Source: CAZDAM01 sp964503595 (GTDB taxonomy: Bacteria; Muiribacteriota; UBA6191). From it: a stretch of 26,103 nt of DNA. Every line of letters starts with the position of its first letter. Position 1 is the first letter of the stretch. The notes under the pieces are model-generated. The model saw nothing but the letters and a program-made list of their open reading frames with translations. It was not told the DNA's origin and searched no databases. Shown piece by piece: positions 1 to 6,917 of the stretch. The stretch spans positions 1 to 26,103 of the forward strand of contig CAZDAM010000047.1 in assembly GCA_964503595.1 (NCBI GenBank), in the 5' to 3' direction. Both the position numbers and the translations under genes were made by a program.

Positions 1-153
1 TGGTGTTCTGAAGAAATCTCAGTGCCGGATTGCTTCTTGAACTGGATCGACGGCAGTCCTCAAATGGGTGATGACCCCACTGAAACCTGTTTGGATTTGT
101 TTGCTTTTGTCTCCTCGCGTACCGGGAGGCTATGTGCGGAAAGTGAGGAGTGA
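1..153 (+). CDS. Possible C-terminal fragment of an unrecognised protein
   Basis: Frame 1 is open from the window edge to a TGA at 151-153, about 50 residues. It has a plausible mix of residues, including several cysteines and acidic residues, and ends in CAESEE. There is no motif I can assign. The gene would start outside the window. No convincing terminator follows, and 154-316 holds only short open stretches in several frames that I cannot support as genes. The opposite strand is also open here, so even the strand is uncertain. Confidence 0.3.
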   Translation, partial: WCSEEISVPDCFLNWIDGSPQMGDDPTETCLDLFAFVSSRTGRLCAESEE

Positions 154-316
154 CGGCATTCTCGGTCATAGCGTAATATATGGTTCGAGTCTGCCTGGAA
201 AGTGAATCCTTCATTTTTCCGAGGGAAGTCCTGAGTTTGTACCGGAGACGATTCGTTTTGGTGAATACCCAAAAACAGCCCGGTTCTCTGGTTTGATGTT
301 GTTGTGAAAAATTCAC

Positions 317-1036
317 TCAGATAAAGCGTTTCATCCACTCCATGGAGAATTTCCAGGCTGTGTTCCAATCATCTTCACGCATGAAGTGTCCACTATAGCG
401 GTATTCGATATAGCGCTGGCGCTCCGGCATGTCAGTGTAAAGGGTTTTCAGTTTTTCGTGCAGGCGGCGGGCTGGCGCTGGAGGCACACTTGAGTCCAGC
501 CCGGCCGTCTGGGACAGAATTGCAGCAGGATAGAAATCCTCGTGGCGCAGATGAGGGCTGCTGGGATGCTCACCCCACTCAGGATTGCCCAGAAGAGGGA
601 CTGCGGCGACAATCCGCTTCTCATCAAGAAGAGTCCGGTAGGTGATATAGGCGCCCATGGAAACTCCCATTATGCCGATGCGGACATCCTCAATCAGGGA
701 CTGCTGCATCAGATCATCCAGAATCGAAGGGATTTCCGCGGCAGTGCCTTCTACCATGCCAAGAAAGCGCTCTTCAAAGCCTTCTGATGTTTTCATCCAG
801 ATATCCAGATCCGGATGCAGCCTCTCTCCGTGGTGGATGGCGTCCAGACCCACAGCCAGAAAGCCATGTTCGGCAATACTGGTAAGTTCCTTCATGTGGC
901 CATCCTTGTGATATCCCAGTCCGTGGCAGAACAGAATTGTCCCGTTGGCAGAAGCCTGGGCAGGAGAGTCCTTGAAAACAAGCAGGCAGGGGACATCGGC
1001 AAGGCTGACTTTTCTTTGGTGGATTGTGTTTGTCAT
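317..1036 (-). CDS. Alpha/beta-hydrolase, YjfP-like esterase
   Basis: A 239-residue cytosolic alpha/beta hydrolase with no signal peptide. The oxyanion strand reads ILFCHGLG (about 35-41). The nucleophile elbow is GVSMG with Ser126. A late YSGHF places the catalytic His at 217. The acid is not certain, with Asp181 a candidate. The opening (SLADVPCLLVF) resembles E. coli YjfP, a small carboxylesterase of similar length, so the likely reaction is hydrolysis of short acyl esters; the physiological substrate is unknown. An AGGA ribosome site sits just before the ATG. It lies 42 bases downstream of the asparaginase gene on the same strand and is probably co-transcribed with it. Confidence 0.8.
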   Translation of the reverse strand: MTNTIHQRKVSLADVPCLLVFKDSPAQASANGTILFCHGLGYHKDGHMKELTSIAEHGFLAVGLDAIHHGERLHPDLDIWMKTSEGFEERFLGMVEGTAAEIPSILDDLMQQSLIEDVRIGIMGVSMGAYITYRTLLDEKRIVAAVPLLGNPEWGEHPSSPHLRHEDFYPAAILSQTAGLDSSVPPAPARRLHEKLKTLYTDMPERQRYIEYRYSGHFMREDDWNTAWKFSMEWMKRFI

Positions 1037-1078
1037 ATTCCTATTCTTTCAGGCTTTGAGGGGATTTGCAATCCGGGT

Positions 1079-2560
1079 TCATTCGACCCATAGAGCGAGT
1101 TCGACCCGCTGAAAGGAAAAGCCTCCCGGCGTTTTGGTACGGATGGCAAGACCGGTGTCCTGAACCAGATCGAGACTGTCGCGGATGATGCGGGTTACGT
1201 CCAGAAAAATATGACTGGATTCCTCGGGTTGGGAAAAACTTCTTTGGATTGTTCCGAGCCAGGATCCGTGTTCATCTCCCGGGCAGGCATCCATTGGGTG
1301 ATCCTCATCCAGCCACAGGTCCAGATGGACTTCCGGCTGAGGGGTGAGAGGTTTGAGGCAAATGATCCGAAGCACTGCTCTTTGCAGGCTTTCCGGACGA
1401 TAGGGAACAGGGCCGGAAGGAAGTCCCCGCACGGGTTTGAGGACAATGCTTTCCAGAACCGAAGCGGCCGGCCAGACCAGGTTGAGACAGGATTCCCTCT
1501 GTTCTCCAGCCAGGTCAATCTGCATCAGTTCACGGGCCCGGATTGGATCCGGCTCTTCTCCTAGAACCACAAAAAGTTTGCAGAGGGCGGCCTCAAAGGT
1601 CATGTCCATACCGGAAACCACGCCTCGGGCCAGGAGTTCGGCGCTGGATTCATAACGTCCAAGAACAACTTCGCTTTTCAGACACTGACTCACAGAGATA
1701 ATGACAACCCCTCTGGTATTGGCTTCTTCGATGGCAGCCATGAATTCGGGGTGCTCTGGAGTTGTGCCGGAGCCAAAGGTTTTCAGGACGGCTCCTTTGA
1801 GCCCGGGGGTCTTAAGAACCTGGGAAAAGAGATGCATGGACATGCCGGGAAAGACATCCAAAGAGACGACGGCCCTTTCCAGTTCTTTTCTTAGCATCAG
1901 ACGGCGGCCTTTAGGAGATCGGATCAGTTCTTCGTTGATTTTCAGGGCCGCTCCAGCAGTAGCCAGAGCTGGAAAACAGGGGGAATCAAAAGCCTGGAAA
2001 TCGTTGGAACTGACCTTGGTCACCCGGTTTCCGCGCATGAGACGATCGCGGAAAAAGACGCTGACTTCGGGAACAACAGTTTTTCCAAGAAGGGTGGCTG
2101 CGGCAAATTCAATCGAGGTTGCAAGATTCTGGACGGCATCCGTTCGGGAAGCCCCGATGGGTCTTTGGGACCCTGTCAGAATAACAGGCTTGTTGACGTT
2201 TCCCATCAGAAAGGAAAGGGCAGATGCGGTATAGGCAAGGGTATCCGTGCCGTGAAGAATCACGAATCCGGCATATTTTTCCCAGTTCTTTTTAAGGCAT
2301 TTGGCGATTTCCAGCCATTGATCCGGACCCAGACTGGCGGAATCCATAGGCTGGCTGAGGCTTTTCAGGTGAATCGAAACGACCCGGTTGTCAATTGCAA
2401 TCAGGCCACTGTTTTCATCGTAGCCGGGGAGAAGCTTCAAAAGGCGTTTCAGATCCTTGACAGGACGTAGGGGAGAGAGGGGATCGGCAGGATCTTTTGG
2501 CATACTGCCAATCGTTCCCCCTGTGTAAAGAAGCTGAATGGCCGGTTTGGCTTGTTCCAT
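1079..2560 (-). CDS. L-asparaginase (type I-like) with a C-terminal extension
   Basis: 493 residues. The first 340 or so match the asparaginase/glutaminase family, which hydrolyses L-asparagine to aspartate and ammonia: TGGTIGS (13-19, nucleophile Thr region), HGTDT (103-107), TGSQRPIGASRTDA (129-142) and a RGNRVTKVSSNDF segment with Lys182. These are features of cytoplasmic type I enzymes, and there is no signal peptide. Type I enzymes are usually about 330-350 residues, so residues about 345-493 are an extra region. That region is rich in beta-strand-like pattern (for example LRIICLK, HLDLWLDE, FLDVTRIIR, VELALWVE) and looks like a separate sandwich domain of unknown role. The start is fixed by a strong GGGAGG site just upstream. 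It heads a two-gene operon with the esterase and is divergent from the gene at 2627. Confidence 0.9.
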   Translation of the reverse strand: MEQAKPAIQLLYTGGTIGSMPKDPADPLSPLRPVKDLKRLLKLLPGYDENSGLIAIDNRVVSIHLKSLSQPMDSASLGPDQWLEIAKCLKKNWEKYAGFVILHGTDTLAYTASALSFLMGNVNKPVILTGSQRPIGASRTDAVQNLATSIEFAAATLLGKTVVPEVSVFFRDRLMRGNRVTKVSSNDFQAFDSPCFPALATAGAALKINEELIRSPKGRRLMLRKELERAVVSLDVFPGMSMHLFSQVLKTPGLKGAVLKTFGSGTTPEHPEFMAAIEEANTRGVVIISVSQCLKSEVVLGRYESSAELLARGVVSGMDMTFEAALCKLFVVLGEEPDPIRARELMQIDLAGEQRESCLNLVWPAASVLESIVLKPVRGLPSGPVPYRPESLQRAVLRIICLKPLTPQPEVHLDLWLDEDHPMDACPGDEHGSWLGTIQRSFSQPEESSHIFLDVTRIIRDSLDLVQDTGLAIRTKTPGGFSFQRVELALWVE

Positions 2561-2626
2561 GGAATTCCTCCCGGTAGGATCATTTCGGCGAGTTTACCTG
2601 ATTCCATCTTCTGGAGGTACCCTGAA

Positions 2627-3697
2627 GTGAGTTCCCAAGAACCCTTAGCCATTCTGGGCGTTGTGCATCCTCTGGGTCGGGCCATGATCCGGGCTGTTCT
2701 GGATCACCCGGGCTTTTGCATCGGCTCTTTCATTGAATTTGGCGGTGCTGAAAACCTGAAGACATTATATCTTCAGCATTCTTCTCTTCTGGAGGGGCTG
2801 CCCGAGGAGATTCTGGATCTTCCGGTTCACAGGATTGAAAAAATCCGCACCGTAAGAGAATCCTGCCGCCTGGTGATTTCAGCGCTTGAGCCGAGGGCTG
2901 CGGCGTTATGGGAACCTGCTTATGCCAAGCATGGTCTGGGGGTGGTTTCCAGCTCTCAGGTCCTGATTCGGGACGCAGATGTTCCGGTGGTGGATCCTTA
3001 TGTCAATCCTCATCATCTGGATGTTGTCGAACTGCAAAGGAAAAAAAGAGGCTTTTCCGGAGGCTTTCTGATGGGTTCGGCCTCGCTGATGGCCCGCTGT
3101 GCGATGACCCCTCTCCAGCCACTTCATCAGGAGCTTGGGGTTTTGAGTGCTGATTTTACCTTTCTGGCGGGGATTGAGGCGATTGCCCCACGACTGGCAG
3201 CTCCGGTGATCAGCAATATAGTCCCGCGTACGAAAGAACTCTCGGAAGATCTGAACGTAGAAATGTGTAAAATGCTGGGATTTATTGAGAAGGATGGCAT
3301 CGGTGGTGAAGAATTGCGCCCATCCAATGTGATCCTGCAGATCCCGGCTTCCGAGTCCATCTGGTGTGAGTCGATTCTTGAGTTTGACGCTGAGCTTCCT
3401 ACGGGAGGGGAGCTGGCCGATCTTCTGAGGGATTATTCCTCCATGAGTCAGGAAGCTGATTGTGCCAGGATTCCGGAAAACCTGCTGCGCTATGTTGCCC
3501 AGACGGATCGCCCCCAGTCCCGACTGGAGCTGGAATCTCAAAAGGATGGTGCCGTTGTTTTTGGTCAGCTTCATACTCTTGGGAACAAAAAACTGCGAAT
3601 GTCTTCCTGCCTGAGTGGTTCGGCGCCTTCCCGGGCCCGGTCCGTTCTGCAGCTTGCCGGACTCTGTCTGAGCCAGGGTCTGCTGCCTCAGGGGTGA
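2627..3697 (+). CDS. Aspartate-semialdehyde dehydrogenase homologue, probably inactive
   Basis: A GTG start at 2627 gives 356 residues. It is preferred over an ATG at 2552 because TGGAGG (2612-2617) lies 9 bases ahead and the overlap with the divergent asparaginase start disappears. The layout follows ASADH: N-terminal nucleotide-binding segment with GVVHPLG (11-17), then DVPVVDPYVNPHHLD (118-132), matching the family VP..P.VNP.HL block, a dimerisation region, and a C-terminal SVLQLA helix like NAVQIAE. The catalytic block NPNCST is replaced by GSASLM, so the Cys aligns with Leu154. The substrate Arg aligns with Gln238 and the base His with Ile245. The protein is therefore probably a pseudoenzyme with an altered or regulatory role. 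A small hairpin (CTCAGG/CCTGAG) spans the stop codon. Confidence 0.7.
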   Translation: MSSQEPLAILGVVHPLGRAMIRAVLDHPGFCIGSFIEFGGAENLKTLYLQHSSLLEGLPEEILDLPVHRIEKIRTVRESCRLVISALEPRAAALWEPAYAKHGLGVVSSSQVLIRDADVPVVDPYVNPHHLDVVELQRKKRGFSGGFLMGSASLMARCAMTPLQPLHQELGVLSADFTFLAGIEAIAPRLAAPVISNIVPRTKELSEDLNVEMCKMLGFIEKDGIGGEELRPSNVILQIPASESIWCESILEFDAELPTGGELADLLRDYSSMSQEADCARIPENLLRYVAQTDRPQSRLELESQKDGAVVFGQLHTLGNKKLRMSSCLSGSAPSRARSVLQLAGLCLSQGLLPQG

Positions 3698-3715
3698 CCT
3701 GAGTCAGTACTCTGT

Positions 3716-3745
3716 TTGACAGTCTGGTTTGGAAGTGAATAGCAT
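3716..3745 (+). promoter_or_regulatory. Sigma70-type promoter of the Fur-like gene
   Basis: A perfect TTGACA (3716-3721), an 18-base spacer, then TAGCAT (3740-3745, four of six matches). The ATG of the regulator begins at 3752, where transcription would be expected to start, so the mRNA may be leaderless. No ribosome site lies at normal spacing before the ATG, which fits this. Confidence 0.5.
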
Positions 3746-3751
3746 AAAGAT

Positions 3752-4174
3752 ATGAAGATTCAGAGTTCCTGTTTAACTGAAGATGCCATCCGTGATTTGT
3801 TGCGCCAAAGGGGCCTTCAGGTCACTGCCCAGCGGGTTGCGATTTGCCATCATGTTCTGTGTGAGGCGGATCATCCCACTGTAGAGGATGTCAAGAACTG
3901 GGTTGCCCGCAATTTTGGAAAGGTCAGTCAGGCTACTGTATATAACACCCTGAACCTTCTGGTTGAGGAAGGTCTGTTGCGGGCGCTGCGTCTCCCGCAT
4001 TCGGAGCGGACCGTATTTGATAATAATATGGAAGAGCACTCTCACCTTCTGGACGATAAGTCCGGTAAACTGATGGATGTTCCTGCTGCGGTCATTGAGC
4101 TGCCGGAATCTGTTAAGGAAGAGTGGGATATTTTGGGGGCTGATATCTTCTTAAGAGGAGTTCGCAGGCTCTAA
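3752..4174 (+). CDS. Fur/PerR/Irr-family metal- or peroxide-responsive repressor
   Basis: 140 residues, the normal length for the Fur superfamily. The N-terminal winged helix has LRQRGLQVTAQRVAI (about 17-31) and the recognition region VSQATVYNTLNLLVEEGLL (about 58-76). The regulatory half keeps a FDNNMEEHSHLLDD...GKLMDVP segment, giving the His/Asp metal ligands typical of PerR and Irr. It lacks the paired CxxC structural zinc motifs of classical Fur and PerR, so an Irr-like sensor is the best guess. Such proteins are DNA-binding dimers that repress iron, heme or peroxide genes. It is expressed alone from the promoter at 3716-3745, and its targets cannot be told from context. Confidence 0.85.
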   Translation: MKIQSSCLTEDAIRDLLRQRGLQVTAQRVAICHHVLCEADHPTVEDVKNWVARNFGKVSQATVYNTLNLLVEEGLLRALRLPHSERTVFDNNMEEHSHLLDDKSGKLMDVPAAVIELPESVKEEWDILGADIFLRGVRRL

Positions 4175-4305
4175 GGATGTCCAAAGCGTTTTCATGCCAT
4201 TTCATTGCTGTTTTCGCATTGCCTGAGTGACGGTCAGTTCTTTCGTATTTAGCTGAGCAGGTGTATTCAGAAGGCTGTAGAGGCCCTTCAAAAGCCAATG
4301 AACAG

Positions 4306-4502
4306 TCAGGCTTTCTCACCAGACCGGTTCTGTTTCTGGTGCTTGTCGGTCAGGCGCATGGCATCTTCGTACTGGCTCCAGCTCAGGCGTTCTTGACGCT
4401 GCTGAAATTCCCTGGATACGGAATCCTCAAACAGCTCAAGTATTTCTTCGAAAAAGGCTCAGTCTCCATCTGCAAGAGAAACCAGGACTGAACTGGAAAC
4501 AC
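4306..4502 (-). pseudogene. Frameshifted small ORF, unknown function
   Basis: On the - strand one frame runs in from about 4550, passes a GTG (4502) and an ATG (4469), and reads QMETEPF. A second frame continues from the same T5 run (about 4453-4457) as FFEEILELFEDSV and on through a charged Gln/Arg-rich helix ending NRSGEKA at the TGA, 4306-4308. The joined product would be a 55-65 residue acidic/helical protein. Codon use in the second part is strongly gene-like. A one-base change in the T run joins the frames, so this is a damaged gene, a slippage site or an assembly error. No strong ribosome site is seen. The remaining sequence between the Fur-like gene and here (4175-4305) contains nothing else I can support. 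Confidence 0.4.
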
Positions 4503-4578
4503 CGTGGAGGGAATGTTCGGCGGGGGAACCTCCAGTTTTATGGGATGAGCATACGGTTAGATTGTATGCGCTTGGTGG

Positions 4579-4607
4579 GTGACGTGGACAGGTACTTCCG
4601 TTACAAT
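4579..4607 (+). promoter_or_regulatory. Promoter of the phosphatase-RND operon
   Basis: GTGACG (4579-4584, four of six matches to -35), a 17-base spacer, then TACAAT (4602-4607, five of six matches to -10). Transcription would begin near 4614, leaving a short leader that carries GGAGG (4634-4638) five bases before the ATG at 4644. This supports 4644 over the upstream in-frame ATG at 4545. Confidence 0.55.
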
Positions 4608-4643
4608 ACGCGCGATTCTGACCACTCATTTCCGGAGGTTCTC

Positions 4644-5855
4644 ATGCGTATTTTTCCTGTAGTTTTGCTGCTGGTGCTCGGCTGGGGTCATACAGACGCC
4701 CGCTCCTACTCGGATGCCGAATTGCACCAGATGATGGTTCCCTATACGGACTCCTCCTTCGGCGGGGTGTGGCTTGATATGGATGCTGTGATGGAAATCA
4801 CCGGTTCCAGCCGCCTTCAGGCCCATGAAATCCAGAATCTGATGCGGGACTCTCTGGAGGCCAATACTCTGGGTTTTTCCTATACAGTGCAAAAACCTCT
4901 TGCTCCTGATGCTTTAAGGATTGCGATTCGTTCAATTCTTGAGGAGGGGCAGCATCCGAGTGGCTATCGTTCGACTCGCTTTGCCAATGACGAATTTGCC
5001 GTCGCTCTGGATATAGATGAAACCCTCTTAGTACAGTGGTATGAAGCCGGCAATGGTGTGGATGGAGTCGGCTCCTTTCAGGTGGCTGTTCGGGATTCCG
5101 CTCCGATGTCTGTGGATCGTAAAACGGGAAATTCCATAGGAAAGCCCGTCTTGCGTCTTTCGGCTCCAAGAGTGATTTTGCGCCCTGGTCTGAACCGTTT
5201 CTTTTCTTCCTTGAGTTCTCTTCCCGGTTTTGTGGGATTCATCCTTTTCACAGCCAAGGAAGATCGGGCAGCGGAAGATCTGCTCAAGGTCTGGAAAGAG
5301 CGTGAACCCCGGCTTTTTGAGCATGTTTTGGGGATGTTTTCCCGCAATCACCTGGTTTTTGGTGGGGATATCAAAAAGCCTTCCAAGGATCTGAGGATTT
5401 TTGATGAGTCTCTTGAGCACGTGGTGCTGGTGGATGATAACGAAAGCAGGGTTCTGCAGAAAGACTTGAATCACCGGGTCTTGAAATTTGGTGCGGACCA
5501 TTATATTCAGGCTCATAATCAGGGAGACAGAGATGGTATTGCCCTTCAGGAAGAACTGATGCCCTTTGTGGCGATTCGGATTTCCCGGTGTGTCAGAAAT
5601 GCCCGGATTCTTCGACTGAAAACCAGTCTGGTTCAATGCTTCCGGGAAAATCTTGGTGGTGTGGCCCGCAGTGATGAAGAAGAGATCAGGGATTACACCA
5701 GCTATCTCGTGAAGTCGGGCCGGATTCAGGCAGACTCTTTCAGTGAAGGTTCCGCTCTGGAGCAGTTCCATCAGCCCTGGGTCATGGATATGGAGATTCC
5801 TCTGGTCCAGCCCTATCCTGCCTTTTCTTCTTTCGTTATGAAAAAGGATGAATGA
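4644..5855 (+). CDS. Secreted FCP1/NIF-type HAD phosphatase
   Basis: 403 residues from the ATG at 4644, chosen for its GGAGG site and because it opens with a signal peptide (MRIFPVVLLLVLGWG, likely cleaved near residue 18-20). HAD motifs are in order: FAVALDIDETLL (motif I, nucleophile Asp123 and acid Asp125), LFTAKED (motif II, Thr203), KDLRIF (Lys248) and VVLVDDNES (motif IV, Asp264/Asp265). The DxDET plus RPGLNRFF, LFTA and KDL spacing is that of NLI-interacting-factor/FCP1 (SCP) phosphatases, which dephosphorylate proteins or small molecules using Mg2+. The first ~110 residues and last ~110 residues are unrecognised. An exported member is unusual. It is the first gene of an operon with an RND pump, 3 bases before the adaptor gene, so a role in the envelope is likely. 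Confidence 0.7.
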   Translation: MRIFPVVLLLVLGWGHTDARSYSDAELHQMMVPYTDSSFGGVWLDMDAVMEITGSSRLQAHEIQNLMRDSLEANTLGFSYTVQKPLAPDALRIAIRSILEEGQHPSGYRSTRFANDEFAVALDIDETLLVQWYEAGNGVDGVGSFQVAVRDSAPMSVDRKTGNSIGKPVLRLSAPRVILRPGLNRFFSSLSSLPGFVGFILFTAKEDRAAEDLLKVWKEREPRLFEHVLGMFSRNHLVFGGDIKKPSKDLRIFDESLEHVVLVDDNESRVLQKDLNHRVLKFGADHYIQAHNQGDRDGIALQEELMPFVAIRISRCVRNARILRLKTSLVQCFRENLGGVARSDEEEIRDYTSYLVKSGRIQADSFSEGSALEQFHQPWVMDMEIPLVQPYPAFSSFVMKKDE

Positions 5856-5858
5856 TTC

Positions 5859-6917
5859 ATGCATTGGAGACTTCTTTGGCTGGCAGTTCTGCTGATGGTC
5901 CCGGTTCACGCCTTTGGAGGGGGGGAACAACCCCCAGCGAAGATTGTACTTGGCAAGGTTGAACGCAAAATCGTGGCTCGGACCCAGACAGTTACAGGAC
6001 AGGTGGTTTACCCGAGAATCGGTCAACTTTCTCTGGAGCAGGAGGGACTGGTAGCCCGGCATCACCTTCTGGATGGCCGCATTTTTCAGAAGGGAGAGGA
6101 GCTTCTGGCTCTGGATACCCAGCTTCTGGATGTGGATCGGGATGTTTTAAGAGCCCGGGTTGAGGAAAAAGCCTCTTCAGTCGAACTTAAACAGGTTGAG
6201 GTGGAGCGTCAGCGGCGCCTTCTGGCCGGAAAAGCCTCGACTCAGGAAGAATTCGATCGGGCTCATTTTGCCTGGCTTGAGGCCAAAGCAGGTCTGCTGG
6301 CCCTGAAAAATGAGCTGAAAAGAGTGGAAGTTAACCTCAAGAAATCTGTTTTGACAGCTCCGGCTGATGGAAGGATTCTGAGTCATACTGCGGAAGTTGG
6401 CCAGTGGCTCGGAAAAGGCAATGGGGTTGCCCGTTTCGCTTTTGTCAATGATGTCACGGCAGAAGCCGCGATTCCTGAAGAGATGGTTCGTTTTGTTCAG
6501 GAAGTCAAGGAAGCCGATGTGAGTGTTCCGGCAGCTTTGGTTCAGACCAGGGCCATCCTTCATTCCATTGTTCCGGAAGGGGATCTGCGCAGCCGGACTT
6601 TCCGGGTTCGTTTTCGTCTGGAACCTGCGGCAAATCTGATGCAGAACCAGTCCGTCCGCCTGGAAATTCCAAGTTCTCACCCTCAGGAGAGGGTTCTGGT
6701 TCCGCGGGCAGCGGTTGTGAGTTCCCCAATGGGAGGAAAGCTTGTGTACCGGGTTGTAGATGGCAAGGCCCAGCCTGTCATGGTTGATGTGGCCGGATAC
6801 TATGGGACACGGGTGATTGTGGAATCCGAAGCCTTAAAGGGGATTGAAGAAGTCATCATTGATGGCAATGAGCGCCTTCAGCCGGGACAATCTGTAGCCG
6901 TAGCCGGGTTGCCATGA
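5859..6917 (+). CDS. RND efflux periplasmic adaptor (HlyD/membrane fusion protein)
   Basis: 352 residues with a signal peptide (MHWRLLWLAVLLMVPVHAFGG). The order is that of the membrane fusion proteins that bridge an RND pump and an outer-membrane channel: a first half lipoyl-like strand set (about 55-90, including EGLVARHHLLDGRIFQKGE), a helical hairpin (about 92-162, with VEVERQRRLLAGKAS), the second lipoyl half (SVLTAPADGRILSHTAEVGQ, about 163-182), then beta-barrel and membrane-proximal domains. No lipobox cysteine is seen. The gene lies 3 bases after the phosphatase, and its TGA overlaps the ATG of the RND gene (ATGA), indicating translational coupling. No TolC-type channel gene is in the window. 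Confidence 0.88.
   Translation: MHWRLLWLAVLLMVPVHAFGGGEQPPAKIVLGKVERKIVARTQTVTGQVVYPRIGQLSLEQEGLVARHHLLDGRIFQKGEELLALDTQLLDVDRDVLRARVEEKASSVELKQVEVERQRRLLAGKASTQEEFDRAHFAWLEAKAGLLALKNELKRVEVNLKKSVLTAPADGRILSHTAEVGQWLGKGNGVARFAFVNDVTAEAAIPEEMVRFVQEVKEADVSVPAALVQTRAILHSIVPEGDLRSRTFRVRFRLEPAANLMQNQSVRLEIPSSHPQERVLVPRAAVVSSPMGGKLVYRVVDGKAQPVMVDVAGYYGTRVIVESEALKGIEEVIIDGNERLQPGQSVAVAGLP

Noticed and set aside
60..368. A 102-codon - strand ORF overlapping the esterase end
   Set aside because: Residue composition is rich in His, Asn and Ser without motifs, it overlaps the esterase 3' end, and there is a competing + strand tail in the same place.
4459..4629. A 57-codon - strand ORF starting at an ATG at 4629, in frame through a TGA with the EEILELFEDSV segment, considered as a possible selenocysteine gene
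   Set aside because: The first part is unusually rich in Cys, His, Pro and Ser, lies over the opposite-strand promoter, and no selenocysteine insertion hairpin is evident.
4545..4643. N-terminal extension of the phosphatase to 4545
   Set aside because: It would cover the operon promoter and hide the signal peptide; GGAGG supports 4644.
5028..6065. A 345-codon - strand ORF opposite the phosphatase and adaptor genes
   Set aside because: Antisense shadow crossing two well-supported genes.
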